From Acidimicrobiaceae bacterium (GTDB lineage Bacteria > Actinomycetota > Acidimicrobiia > Acidimicrobiales > Ilumatobacteraceae), in the NCBI GenBank assembly GCA_947450115.1, contig CANFUE010000007.1, forward strand, positions 22,129 to 86,128: a stretch of DNA of 64,000 bases. Direction: 5' to 3'. Shown here piece by piece: positions 46,343 to 55,460 of the stretch. The notes beneath the pieces were generated by a model. It was not told the origin of the DNA and searched no databases. It saw nothing but the letters and a program-made list of their open reading frames with translations. A program made the position numbers and the translations under genes. Every line of letters begins with the position of its first letter. Position 1 is the stretch's first letter.

Positions 46343-47404
46343 CTACAAAAGTCGAATGGTTACTTCATTTGCGAGCAAGCGTCCTTCTTTGGTGAGCACG
46401 AGGTTTTCACCCACCACATTTACTAAACCCGTTAATTCATCGGGGATTTCGTGCGGTAGATCGGATAGTGCAACACCTTCGCGACGGCGAATGGCAAGTT
46501 GCACACGTTCTTCTTTCATTTGTACTTCAGAAAGCGTTTCACTGGCATTTTCTACCGATTTACCTTCACGTACCAGTTCGATATAGCGCTCTGGCGTACG
46601 CACGTTCCACCACCGGCGACCATTTTCATGTGAATGGGCAGCGCAACCAAAGCCGCGGTAATTACTTTGTGCCCAATACAAACGGTTGTGTGCGCTTTCA
46701 TGGCCGGCCATTGCCCAGTTAGAAATTTCATAGTTGTGCAAACCAGCACGTTCCAACATCTCATCAACAATGGGGTACTTATCGGCTTGGTCGTCATCGT
46801 CTGGGTGCCGTGCAGCATCGTCGGCAAGTGGAGTACCTGGCTCGACGGTGAGACCATATGCAGAGATATGTGGTGGCTTGAGTGCAAGTGCAGTTTCCAC
46901 TGTGTGCACCCAATCTTCAACCGATTCACCATGTGCGCCGTAAATGAGATCCATGTTGAAAGAGGTAAAGCCCACTGCACGAATTGCTTCCACTGCTCGC
47001 ACCACATTTTCTGGTTGGTGCTCACGGCCGAGTGACTGCAACACATGAGGCACCATTGATTGCACACCCAGGCTGATGCGGTTCACTCCTGCTTCTTTGT
47101 AGACCGCGAGTAACTGCTCGGTCACATTGTCGGGGTTGCACTCAACGGTGACTTCGGCGTTGTTGTTAATGCGAAGAGTTTGGATGACTTTTGCCAATAG
47201 TTCTGGTGGCACGAGTGACGGTGTGCCTCCCCCAACGAAAATGGTGTCGAGAAGTGGAAGCCCTGCGGCGTTTGCCTCTTCTACTTCGCGTAGCAAAGCT
47301 TCCATATAGGCGTCGCGCAAGTCGCCTTTGTTGTCCCAGGTAGCAAAGGCGCAGTAGTCACAGCGTTTCGAGCAAAACGGAATGTGAATGTACGCGCCAA
47401 ACAT
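46343..47404 (-). CDS. hemW: radical SAM heme chaperone HemW
   Basis: A 353-residue radical SAM protein formerly annotated as oxygen-independent coproporphyrinogen oxidase. The cluster motif CSKRCDYC (Cys11, Cys15, Cys18) is the HemW form CX3CX2C. It lacks the fourth-cysteine CX3CX2CXC form of true HemN. The later VGVQS-like and HemN C-terminal winged-helix regions are present. HemW delivers heme to membrane enzymes. It lies between the BldD-like gene and sixA. Confidence 0.92.
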   Translation of the reverse strand: MFGAYIHIPFCSKRCDYCAFATWDNKGDLRDAYMEALLREVEEANAAGLPLLDTIFVGGGTPSLVPPELLAKVIQTLRINNNAEVTVECNPDNVTEQLLAVYKEAGVNRISLGVQSMVPHVLQSLGREHQPENVVRAVEAIRAVGFTSFNMDLIYGAHGESVEDWVHTVETALALKPPHISAYGLTVEPGTPLADDAARHPDDDDQADKYPIVDEMLERAGLHNYEISNWAMAGHESAHNRLYWAQSNYRGFGCAAHSHENGRRWWNVRTPERYIELVREGKSVENASETLSEVQMKEERVQLAIRRREGVALSDLPHEIPDELTGLVNVVGENLVLTKEGRLLANEVTIRLL

Positions 47405-47418
47405 GAGAGAGGAGTCAA

Positions 47419-47946
47419 CTATTGATTCGGCGGCACGAAGATGAGGCCAAGTTCGGCTAAGTGGTCGCCCACTTCTTCAACGCTCACGTCGAGAATGACC
47501 GAAATTGCTCGTGTGTCGTGGGCGCGTACGGTAATGACCTTGCCGTTGAAGTCTTGACGCTGTACTTGGATCATGCGCAAGAGGCGTTCGAGCATTTGAA
47601 ACTTTGGCTCGGGAAAGGTGGACAACTTGGCCACGTCGATACGGATTTTTGTTGGCCCAGAAGCTTCGGGCTGTTGACCCTCAACGCGCATTGCATCGCG
47701 TGGCAGCAGCTGATCGATTGACACCCCGTAGAAACGTGCCAGGCGTTCCATGCGTGGCACCGACAATGCGCGTTCACCGCGCTCGTATGCACCAAGCACC
47801 GATGCTTTGAACTCATTGTTTGAGGTTGCTTCTACTTCTTGTAACGACATCTTTTTTTGTTTACGGATATTGCGCAAACGTTCGCCGACGAGGGTGTTGT
47901 ACGGGCTCTCGTCGGTGTTGAATTCTTCGTCGTCTGACTTTGTCAC
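47419..47946 (-). CDS. bldD: BldD-like transcriptional regulator
   Basis: A 175-residue regulator with an N-terminal XRE-type helix-turn-helix (about 18-85, ending FYGVSIDQLLPRD) and the BldD C-terminal domain (about 100-170, IQVQRQDFNGKV). Streptomyces BldD binds cyclic di-GMP through RGD-X8-RQDD; here the same place reads Arg130-Gln-Asp132, eight residues, Arg141-Ala-His-Asp144. This still fits the relaxed form RXD-X8-RXXD. It starts with GTG four bases after the rsmE stop. Its place inside a heat-shock/translation operon is not the Streptomyces context. Symbol given for similarity; orthology not proven. Confidence 0.8.
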   Translation of the reverse strand: MTKSDDEEFNTDESPYNTLVGERLRNIRKQKKMSLQEVEATSNNEFKASVLGAYERGERALSVPRMERLARFYGVSIDQLLPRDAMRVEGQQPEASGPTKIRIDVAKLSTFPEPKFQMLERLLRMIQVQRQDFNGKVITVRAHDTRAISVILDVSVEEVGDHLAELGLIFVPPNQ

Positions 47947-47950
47947 GTCT

Positions 47951-48625
47951 CTATTGTCGTTCGTGCAGAGCTACTAAACGTGCACCTGCCACCAAGGCGG
48001 CAGTTTCTGCCCGCATCACCACGGGGCCAATGGAGACTTTTGCAACGGTTTCTGGCACTTCTAACGGGTCAAAGCCGCCTTCGGGGCCGACAACGATGTA
48101 CTGCTGTTCTGTGCTCAATGGGCCACCCTCAGGGTCGGCTACGGCGACCCCTGTTCGGCCCAGTACTTCAGCGAGGTCGACACCAACATTTACTTGGGGC
48201 ACGAAAACACGGCGGCTTTGCATGCAAGCTTCATGCACGATGGCGTGAATACGGTCGTGCAGGCGGTCGCGTGTGCCCGCAACAGCACGCTTGGTAGGAA
48301 GCAGAACGTCGATTGTGTCGACTCCTACTTCAACAAGTTGGCGCACTGTGGCTTCGGGCTTTTCAGCTTTCACTGGCACAAAGGCAATACCAATGGAAGA
48401 ACTCTTGGGGTTCTGCACTACAACATCGCCAGAGATTTCTATTGCATCGCGACCCACCACGCGACATTGTCTCCAACGCCCCGCGCCGTCGGTTGCGGTC
48501 ACGCTTTGGCCGTCGCGCAAGCGCAGCACTCGAAAGAGATGGTGTGCGTCGGTATCGGAGAGAGAAATGGTGGTGATGTTGTCGAGAACAAGGTGCGCAG
48601 CAGAATTGCGCAGCAGTGGGTTCAC
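47951..48625 (-). CDS. rsmE: 16S rRNA (uracil1498-N3)-methyltransferase
   Basis: SPOUT-fold methyltransferase of 224 residues acting on the small ribosomal subunit. The S-adenosylmethionine knot carries VGPEGGFDPLE and IGPVVMRAETAAL, both typical of RsmE. The N-terminal PUA-like part has HHLFRVLRLRDG. The start overlaps the dnaJ stop by four bases; the dnaJ-rsmE pair is common in Actinobacteria. Confidence 0.93.
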   Translation of the reverse strand: MNPLLRNSAAHLVLDNITTISLSDTDAHHLFRVLRLRDGQSVTATDGAGRWRQCRVVGRDAIEISGDVVVQNPKSSSIGIAFVPVKAEKPEATVRQLVEVGVDTIDVLLPTKRAVAGTRDRLHDRIHAIVHEACMQSRRVFVPQVNVGVDLAEVLGRTGVAVADPEGGPLSTEQQYIVVGPEGGFDPLEVPETVAKVSIGPVVMRAETAALVAGARLVALHERQ

Positions 48626-49767
48626 GAAAAGGCCGATTTCAACTTCGACTTCAGACCTTTTTCTTGGTCTTTCACTGTTTCTCCACGCAGTGCTGCAAAT
48701 TTGCGCAACAGTGCATCTTCTTCATCGGTCAACTTGGTGGGTATTTCAATTTGCACAATGATGCGCAGGTCGCCACGACGCTTGCCACCCGAGTTCAGAT
48801 GCGTTACTCCGCGTCCACGCAACACAAACTCTTGACCATGTTGTGTGCCGTGAGGAATGGTGACTTCTTCTGTGCCATCGAGTGTTTCAATGTTGACTGT
48901 TGTGCCTAAAGTTGCTGTAGCAATACCTAAATTTTGCACCGCAATAAGGTCGTACTCGTCGCGTTGCAAGGTTGCGTGTGCGGCAACACGAATATGCACG
49001 TAAAGATCGCCAGCAGCACCACCACGTGGGCCAACTGCACCGCGGCCATTGAGGCGCAGCGTTGCACCGGTGTCGACACCACCCGGAACATCAATTTGAT
49101 ACGTAGCGTTTTCTACGATGCGACCATCACCCTTGCAGGCGGTGCATGGCGTAGACACCACTTGACCAATGCCACTGCACCGTTGGCACGGCGAAGCCGA
49201 CACCATTTGGCCCAACAAGCTCTGTCGCACGCGACGTACTTGGCCTGCGCCATCGCAATCGGAACAGGTAACCGGCTTTGTGCCCGACCCCGCACCTGAA
49301 CCCGAACAATCGTCACAGCGCAAAGCAGTGCGCAATGTAACGGGAACAGTTCCGCCGAACACTGCTTGTTCAAAGGTGAGATCGGCAATGACTTCAAGAT
49401 CTTGCCCACGTGGTGGGCCGGCACTTTGCCCGCGTCCACCAAAGCCATTTCCACCGCCACCAAAGGGTGAATTGCCGCCGAAGAATGCTTCAAAAATATC
49501 GCCAAGGCCACCGCCACTAAAGGGGTCGCCACCGCCACCTGCGCCGCCGAGGCCAGCTTCACCAAAGCGGTCGTACTGTGCGCGTTGTTGTGGGTCAGAG
49601 AGCACCTCATAAGCACGACTGAGTTCTTTGAACTTGTTTTCTGCAGTTGGATCGTCGGGGTTCGCATCGGGATGCAATTCACGAGCACGCTTGCGATATG
49701 CCTTTTTGAGTTCCTCGGCCGATGCGCCACGGCCTACTTCGAGGATGTCGTAAAAATCACTAGCCAT
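48622..49767 (-). CDS. dnaJ: molecular chaperone DnaJ
   Basis: Hsp40 co-chaperone for DnaK, 381 residues. The J domain has the HPD motif at 32-34. A Gly/Phe-rich stretch follows (about 75-115). Four zinc motifs are seen: CDDCSGSG, CSDCDGAG, CQRCSGIG, CTACKGDG. The C-terminal substrate domain is complete. The gene sits directly behind hrcA (eight-base overlap), the usual place of the actinobacterial DnaJ2 type that is paired with HrcA and not with dnaK. Confidence 0.95.
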   Translation of the reverse strand: MASDFYDILEVGRGASAEELKKAYRKRARELHPDANPDDPTAENKFKELSRAYEVLSDPQQRAQYDRFGEAGLGGAGGGGDPFSGGGLGDIFEAFFGGNSPFGGGGNGFGGRGQSAGPPRGQDLEVIADLTFEQAVFGGTVPVTLRTALRCDDCSGSGAGSGTKPVTCSDCDGAGQVRRVRQSLLGQMVSASPCQRCSGIGQVVSTPCTACKGDGRIVENATYQIDVPGGVDTGATLRLNGRGAVGPRGGAAGDLYVHIRVAAHATLQRDEYDLIAVQNLGIATATLGTTVNIETLDGTEEVTIPHGTQHGQEFVLRGRGVTHLNSGGKRRGDLRIIVQIEIPTKLTDEEDALLRKFAALRGETVKDQEKGLKSKLKSAFS

Positions 49768-50776
49768 TGCTTACTGCTCCATAATTTCCATCTGCAAGTC
49801 GACGACCCAATTGTGTACTTACTGCCTCAACTGTTGCCAATGCTTGCGGGTAATTCATTCGCGTGGGGCCAAGTACCCCAACGGTTCCTAGTTTTTCACC
49901 ATCGGCCATGACTGGTGCAACAACAACCGAGCATGCCGCCAATGGCTCTACCCCGTGTTCGCTACCAATAGCTACCGACAAACCTCGGTCGAGTACATCG
50001 CGCACAAGCGACACCACAACGTATTGCTGTTCCAGTGTTTGCAATACCGATCGCACAACGTCGACCGCATCGAACGCCTGAGCCATTGCCGCTGCGCCAC
50101 CCACAATGACGTTGGCATCGCTTTGGTGAGGAACAAGTAGTGAGAGCGCAGAAGAGCACAGTGCATCGACTTTGGCATCGCCACTTGGCGCAAGGTGCAC
50201 CTGATTGAACACGTGACCATACGTTGCTGCATTTAAGTGCGCACTCGCTGCTGCAACTTGGGCATCGGAAAGCTGATCGTCAAGATCAATGGCTTCGCTT
50301 TGCACCACACCACTCGATAGCACTGCAACAACTGTTCCCATGTGCAACGAGAGTCGCACTATTTGCACACTGCGCACAGTGGCAACGTCGGCAGCGGGGC
50401 CAACTACTAGTGCTGCATAGTTGGTCATGTTGGTGAGCAAGCCTGAAGTTTTTTGCAAGAGTTCTTCCACGCGGCCGGTGGAATGATGAAAGAAGCTTCC
50501 TACCTGTTCAGAAGTAACACGCTCTGCTTGAGCAGTGGTGACCAAGGTGTCGACGAAAAACCGGTAACCCTTGTCGGTAGGTATACGCCCAGCCGAGGTG
50601 TGGGGCTGCACCAAGTAGCCCTCTTGTTCGAGCATCGACATGTCGTTACGCACGGTTGCCGACGACACCGATACGCCTGCCATTTGGGCAATATGCGCTG
50701 AACCCACCGGCTGGCCGGTAGCGATATATTCCTGCACTACGGCGCGGAGAATGGCGGTTTTTCTCTCGTCAAGCAT
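49760..50776 (-). CDS. hrcA: heat-inducible transcription repressor HrcA
   Basis: A 338-residue repressor of heat-shock genes. The N-terminal winged helix (SSATVRNDMSMLEQEGYL, then HTSAGRIPTDKGYRFFVD) is typical, followed by the GAF-like domain. No CIRCE operator (TTAGCACTC-N9-GAGTGCTAA) was found in front of it or in the window, so its targets must lie elsewhere or this operon is not controlled through CIRCE. It follows the photolyase gene by 12 bases. Confidence 0.93.
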   Translation of the reverse strand: MLDERKTAILRAVVQEYIATGQPVGSAHIAQMAGVSVSSATVRNDMSMLEQEGYLVQPHTSAGRIPTDKGYRFFVDTLVTTAQAERVTSEQVGSFFHHSTGRVEELLQKTSGLLTNMTNYAALVVGPAADVATVRSVQIVRLSLHMGTVVAVLSSGVVQSEAIDLDDQLSDAQVAAASAHLNAATYGHVFNQVHLAPSGDAKVDALCSSALSLLVPHQSDANVIVGGAAAMAQAFDAVDVVRSVLQTLEQQYVVVSLVRDVLDRGLSVAIGSEHGVEPLAACSVVVAPVMADGEKLGTVGVLGPTRMNYPQALATVEAVSTQLGRRLADGNYGAVSNG

Positions 50777-50788
50777 GTGGCTTCTAGG

Positions 50789-52132
50789 TTACTTGCCCGA
50801 TACGGCCTTGTAGCGAGAAAGGCTTTCTTCACGTTCTGCTGAGTGGTTCACCATTGGCGCGGCATATGTGGCTCGCCCATCGGCCCCGGGCACATGAATG
50901 GTTTTGCCCTCAAGGTCGGCGAGTTCATCAACATATTTTCTGATGTACGCGCCAGTGGGGTCGAACTTTTCCGACTGACTTTGCGGGTTGAAAATACGGA
51001 AATACGGTGCGGCGTCGGTGCCGCTTCCTGCACTCCACTGCCAACCGTGATTGTTTGAAGCAATGTCGCCGTCGACAAGATGCTTCATGAAATGTTGTGC
51101 ACCCCACTGCCACGGCAAGTGGAGATCTTTCACGAGGAAGCTCGCCACAATCATGCGCACACGATTGTGCATCCAACCTGTTGCAAGCAACTGACGCATA
51201 CCGGCATCGACAATGGGGTACCCCGTTTGGCCAGCACACCATTGAGCGAAACGTTCTTTGGCACGCGCATCGGTATCTACTGAAATTTTGTTCATTTTTG
51301 GCTGCAAGTTATTCCACGCAGTGTGTGGTTGGTGGAAAAGCACATCGGCATAAAACTCACGCCATGCCAACTCGCTGCGATACACCAAATGACTTGGCGA
51401 GTCGCCAAGATCGGCAATGAGTTGTTGTGGGTGTACAAGACCAAAGCGCAAATAGGCAGACAACTGCGATGAACCATCGACAGCAGGCAAGTTGCGTTGC
51501 TCGCTGTAAGAACCTGCGGCTTCAGCAATAAACCATGCCCAGCGATCGTGAGCGGCTTTCTCGGTGGCTACGGGCAACATAGCAGTGCACTCGGGCAATG
51601 CTGGCAAGGCAGTTGTTGGAACTACACCGGCAGGAACGACCGAAGAAAAAACAGCATCGCTTTCTTCGTGTGGCCGCAAGTGCCCTGCCCACCTCCTGGA
51701 AAACGGAGTGAACACTGCATACGGGTTGCCATCGTCTTTGCGCACTGTTCCGGGCTCAAGGCAATAGGGGCTACCCACACCACGCAATGCCATGCCACCG
51801 TTACGCAAAGCCGTAGCAACTTCAATGTCGCGCTTGCGACCATACGGTGCGAAATCTTTGGAGACAAAAACTGTTTGTGCTTGCACTTCGGCGGCAAAGG
51901 CTGGCACCACTTCAACTGGGTTGCCGATGCGAATAACGAGGGAGCCACCCAACGACTCATTGAGCGCCTGGAGTGCATCAAAAAGAAACGTTAAACGTGG
52001 TAGCCCTGAACGCTCGAGGAAAATAGGGTCGAGCACAAATAAAGGAATGCATTCCTTCTCGCTGCACGCAGCACTCAGCGCCTCATTGTCGTGCACACGC
52101 AGGTCGCGTCGAAACCACATCACCGAACGCAT
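50789..52132 (-). CDS. phr: deoxyribodipyrimidine photolyase (class I/cryptochrome family)
   Basis: Light-driven repair of pyrimidine dimers. From ATG 52132 it has 447 residues, starting M-R-S-V-M-W-F-R-R-D-L-R, the normal first strand. The FAD-binding C-terminal domain has WREFYADVL, GYPIVDAGMRQLLATGWMHN and NNHGWQWSAGSGTDAAPYFR with the electron-transfer tryptophans. The start overlaps the MFS stop (TAATG), so translation is coupled. The longer frame upstream runs into the MFS gene and is rejected. Confidence 0.92.
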   Translation of the reverse strand: MRSVMWFRRDLRVHDNEALSAACSEKECIPLFVLDPIFLERSGLPRLTFLFDALQALNESLGGSLVIRIGNPVEVVPAFAAEVQAQTVFVSKDFAPYGRKRDIEVATALRNGGMALRGVGSPYCLEPGTVRKDDGNPYAVFTPFSRRWAGHLRPHEESDAVFSSVVPAGVVPTTALPALPECTAMLPVATEKAAHDRWAWFIAEAAGSYSEQRNLPAVDGSSQLSAYLRFGLVHPQQLIADLGDSPSHLVYRSELAWREFYADVLFHQPHTAWNNLQPKMNKISVDTDARAKERFAQWCAGQTGYPIVDAGMRQLLATGWMHNRVRMIVASFLVKDLHLPWQWGAQHFMKHLVDGDIASNNHGWQWSAGSGTDAAPYFRIFNPQSQSEKFDPTGAYIRKYVDELADLEGKTIHVPGADGRATYAAPMVNHSAEREESLSRYKAVSGK

Positions 52133-53349
52133 TACACCGCTGCTTTCTGTTGATGTGCTTCCTTTTTTGTAGGAAGCATGACGTAGAGCAGCAACAAACT
52201 TGCGATTGTGATGACGCCGCCGTAGCCAAGTGCCCATTCAATACTCACGTGGTCGGCCACCCAACCAGTGATGGGCCCGCCAATGGGGGTAGAACCCAAA
52301 AATGCAACTGCGGTGAGCGACAAAATGCGCCCACGCATGTCTGCGGGTGCTTGCACTTGACTAATTGAATTGGCTCCGGAAATAAACATTGCGCCACCTG
52401 CGCCGAGGGGAACAGCTGCAATAAATGCACACCACAAATTTGGTGACCATGCAACGGCAAGGTTTCCCAGTGCAAGAACCCCGCAACCCACTGCGAAATA
52501 GCGCACGGTCACTACAGCCCGACCGGCAGTAAAGAGACTGCCTAACAAACTGCCTACGCTCACCATGGCAAGCAACCAACCAAAGCCGGAGTCGCTCCCC
52601 CAACGTTGGTCGGCCAATTTTGGCAGCACCACGCTGTAGTTGAAAGCGAATGTACTCACAACGGTGAGAACAATAAACACCGCGAACAACGACTGATCTT
52701 TGCGAATGTACGACAACGCTTCGCGCACTGGCTTTCCACCTCGTGCCGAACGCGGAGCAGGATACAACTGTGTTTTGTCCATGGCCAAAATGCTGAACAA
52801 AATAGCTGCAAACGAAAAACCATTAAAGATAAACAACCAACCCGTGCCACATGGGCGCACCAGAAGAGTTGCTAAAGCTGGGCCAAAAATACGCGAGCCA
52901 GTCATCGCTGCGGTATTCAGCGACACAGCATTGCTGATGTTTTTTGGTTCCACTAATTCCGTCACAAGTCCACGCCGCGCAGGGTTGTCGAATGCATTGA
53001 TGAGACCAAGAGTCAACGACAGTGCATAGACAGCGGGAATAGAGATGTGATGAGTGAGGTCAAGCACGCCGAGGGTAATTGCTTGCAGTGCCAGCCCGCT
53101 TTGCGTGAAGAGCGTGAGTCGCAACCTGTTATGACGATCGGCAAGAGCTCCTGCCCACGCACCCAACAGCAACATCGGTAAGAACTGGAACATCACGTTC
53201 AACCCGAGGTCGGTTGCTTTTCCCGTGAGGCGATAAATGAGCAATGACGAAGCAGTGAACTGCATCCAGGTGCCGATATTGCTGACGAGCAAGCCGCTGA
53301 AAAAGAGTTTCGCATTACGCGTCTCGAGTGAACGGAAGGTGTCGGCCAT
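52132..53349 (-). CDS. MFS transporter (EntS-like/MFS_3 group)
   Basis: A 405-residue, 12-helix transporter of the same group as 8837-10114; both share a segment like SNIGTWMQ near the first helix and an ADxxxR loop after helix 2. The ATG at 53349 lies eight bases after the lepA stop; a TTG at 53361 that overlaps the stop is possible. Its stop overlaps the photolyase start. Substrate unknown. Confidence 0.83.
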   Translation of the reverse strand: MADTFRSLETRNAKLFFSGLLVSNIGTWMQFTASSLLIYRLTGKATDLGLNVMFQFLPMLLLGAWAGALADRHNRLRLTLFTQSGLALQAITLGVLDLTHHISIPAVYALSLTLGLINAFDNPARRGLVTELVEPKNISNAVSLNTAAMTGSRIFGPALATLLVRPCGTGWLFIFNGFSFAAILFSILAMDKTQLYPAPRSARGGKPVREALSYIRKDQSLFAVFIVLTVVSTFAFNYSVVLPKLADQRWGSDSGFGWLLAMVSVGSLLGSLFTAGRAVVTVRYFAVGCGVLALGNLAVAWSPNLWCAFIAAVPLGAGGAMFISGANSISQVQAPADMRGRILSLTAVAFLGSTPIGGPITGWVADHVSIEWALGYGGVITIASLLLLYVMLPTKKEAHQQKAAV

Positions 53350-53357
53350 GCGGGTAC

Positions 53358-55142
53358 TCAATCGTCGAGCTTCAATGCAGCAATAAAAACGTCTCCGGGC
53401 ACTTCTACACGCCCAATGGATTTCATTTTCTTCTTGCCTTCTTTTTGCTTCTCCAACAACTTGCGCTTACGCGTAATGTCGCCGCCGTAACACTTCGCCA
53501 AAACGTCTTTACGCTTTGCTTTGACGGTCTCGCGAGAAATGACCTTGCCGCCAATGGCTGCCTGAATAGGCACATCGAACATTTGGCGCGGAATGAGTTC
53601 TTTCAACTTCTCGCACATGCGTCGCCCATAGTCGAAAGCGCGGTCGCGGTGCACAATGGTGCTGAAAGCATCGGCAGCAATACCGTTGAGCAAAAGATCT
53701 ACTTTTACCAAGTGTGATTCACGGTATCCATCGAGTTCATAGTCGAGGCTGGCGTAACCCTGCGAGCGGCTCTTCATTTGGTCGAAGAAGTCAACCACCA
53801 CTTCAGCAAGTGGAATGGCATAGCTGAGTTCCACGCGATCGGGGGAAAGATATTCAATTTTGAGCATTTCTCCGCGACGCGCCTGACACAACTCCATCAG
53901 CGTTCCGGTGTAGTCCTTCGGCGTAATGATGCCAACTTTAAAATAGGGCTCTTCAATACGCGCAATGTTTTGCGTGGGTGGAAGCGAGGCAGGGTTGTCG
54001 ACGAGTTCAACTTCACCATTCGTTTTATGCACGCGGTATTCCACCGATGGCGCAGTAGCAATGAGTGCCAAGTTGAACTCGCGCTCTAAGCGCTCTTTCA
54101 CAATTTCCATGTGCAAGAGACCAAGGAAGCCGCAACGGAAACCGAACCCAAGCGCACCAGAACTTTCTGGTTCATAAGTAATAGATGCATCGTTGAGCTT
54201 GAGTTTTTCCAAACTGTCGCGCAGGTTTTCGAAGTCGTCGCCGTCGATGGGGTATAAACCGCAAAACACCATCGGCTTTGGATTGTTGTAACCAGGCAAT
54301 GGTTCGCCGGCTGGTTCGCCAGAACGAGTGACCGTTTCACCGCTTCGTGCTTCGCCGACGTCTTTAATGCCGGCAATGAGATAGCCCACTTCACCGGGGC
54401 CAAGTTCTGCAACAGGAGTTGGCACAGGACGGCGCACACCAATTTCAATTGCTTCGTGAATTGCACCAGCGTGCATGAAGAGCAATTTGCCCTTGGCGTC
54501 GAGTGTGCCTTGCATCACGCGCACGCTGCTCACGACGCCGCGGTACTGGTCGTACTGGCTGTCGAAGATGAGCGCTTGGAGCGGCAAAGTTGGGTCGCCA
54601 GTTGGTGGCGGAATGCGCTCAACAATTGCGTCGAGAAGTTCGGGTACGCCTTCGCCGGTTTTTGCAGAGATGCGCAAAATATCTTCCGCCGGAATACCAA
54701 GAACGCGCTCAATTTCATCGGCGTAGTACTCGGGGTTGGCTGCAGGCAAGTCGATCTTGTTTAACACCGCAACAATTTCCAGATCATTTTCCAAGGCGAG
54801 ATAGCAGTTGGCCAGGGTTTGTGCCTCAATGCCTTGAGCCGCATCGACCACGAGCACCACGCCTTCACAGGCGGCCAAAGAGCGGCTGACCTCGTAGCCA
54901 AAGTCGACGTGCCCAGGGGTGTCGATGAGGTGCAAAACCGAGCCCTTCCAGTCGACCCGCACGTTTTGGGCCTTAATGGTGATGCCCCGCTCACGCTCGA
55001 GGTCCATGGTGTCGAGGTATTGGGCGCGCATGTCTCGCACCTCAACGGCATTGGTGAGCTCCAAAATACGGTCGGAAAGGGTGGACTTTCCGTGGTCGAT
55101 GTGGGCAATGATTGAAAAGTTGCGTATGCGAGAGAGATCCAT
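53358..55142 (-). CDS. lepA: elongation factor 4 (LepA)
   Basis: Ribosomal back-translocase GTPase, 594 residues. The G motifs are AHIDHGKST (13-21), the [11 protein letters not shown] segment (G3) and NKIDLPAA (G4). The LepA-specific C terminus ends with a basic stretch ([16 protein letters not shown]) and ALKLDD. It heads the nine-gene minus-strand block and diverges from rpsT, the common actinobacterial arrangement. Confidence 0.96.
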   Translation of the reverse strand: MDLSRIRNFSIIAHIDHGKSTLSDRILELTNAVEVRDMRAQYLDTMDLERERGITIKAQNVRVDWKGSVLHLIDTPGHVDFGYEVSRSLAACEGVVLVVDAAQGIEAQTLANCYLALENDLEIVAVLNKIDLPAANPEYYADEIERVLGIPAEDILRISAKTGEGVPELLDAIVERIPPPTGDPTLPLQALIFDSQYDQYRGVVSSVRVMQGTLDAKGKLLFMHAGAIHEAIEIGVRRPVPTPVAELGPGEVGYLIAGIKDVGEARSGETVTRSGEPAGEPLPGYNNPKPMVFCGLYPIDGDDFENLRDSLEKLKLNDASITYEPESSGALGFGFRCGFLGLLHMEIVKERLEREFNLALIATAPSVEYRVHKTNGEVELVDNPASLPPTQNIARIEEPYFKVGIITPKDYTGTLMELCQARRGEMLKIEYLSPDRVELSYAIPLAEVVVDFFDQMKSRSQGYASLDYELDGYRESHLVKVDLLLNGIAADAFSTIVHRDRAFDYGRRMCEKLKELIPRQMFDVPIQAAIGGKVISRETVKAKRKDVLAKCYGGDITRKRKLLEKQKEGKKKMKSIGRVEVPGDVFIAALKLDD

Positions 55143-55191
55143 GAGTTCATAGAATTCTACTGTCGTGGTTGGGTACTGGGCATCACGCTGT

Positions 55192-55197
55192 TAGTCT
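55192..55197 (+). promoter_or_regulatory. -10 box of rpsT
   Basis: TAGTCT, eight bases before the rpsT ATG at 55206, in the 63-base gap between the divergent lepA and rpsT starts. It implies a very short or absent leader, so the S20-type control through a long 5' leader known in enterobacteria is unlikely. Confidence 0.4.
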
Positions 55198-55205
55198 TTG
55201 CGACC

Positions 55206-55460
55206 ATGGCAAACATCAAGAGCCAAAAAAAGCGCATCCTTACCAACGCCAAGAGTCAAGAGCGTAATAAGGCAGTTAAGAGCGAACTTCGCACCCGTGT
55301 GAAGACGGCTACCTCCAGTGCAGGTACAGCAGAAAGTGCTGAAGACGTGCGTATGGCAATGAAGCGTCTCGACAAGGCCGCCACCAAGGGGATCATCCAC
55401 CCCAACCAGGCTGCTCGTCGTAAGAGCCGCCTCATGAAAAAAATTAACGCTGCCGGCTAA
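55206..55460 (+). CDS. rpsT: 30S ribosomal protein bS20
   Basis: An 84-residue basic, helical ribosomal protein binding 16S rRNA. The start MANIKSQKKRILTNAKSQ and the conserved IHPNQAARRKSRLMKKIN near the end are diagnostic. It converges on holA with a 17-base overlap. Confidence 0.96.
   Translation: MANIKSQKKRILTNAKSQERNKAVKSELRTRVKTATSSAGTAESAEDVRMAMKRLDKAATKGIIHPNQAARRKSRLMKKINAAG

Noticed and set aside
52133..52237. N-terminal extension of the photolyase frame
   Set aside because: It overlaps the MFS gene in another frame, and the canonical photolyase start is at the TAATG junction.
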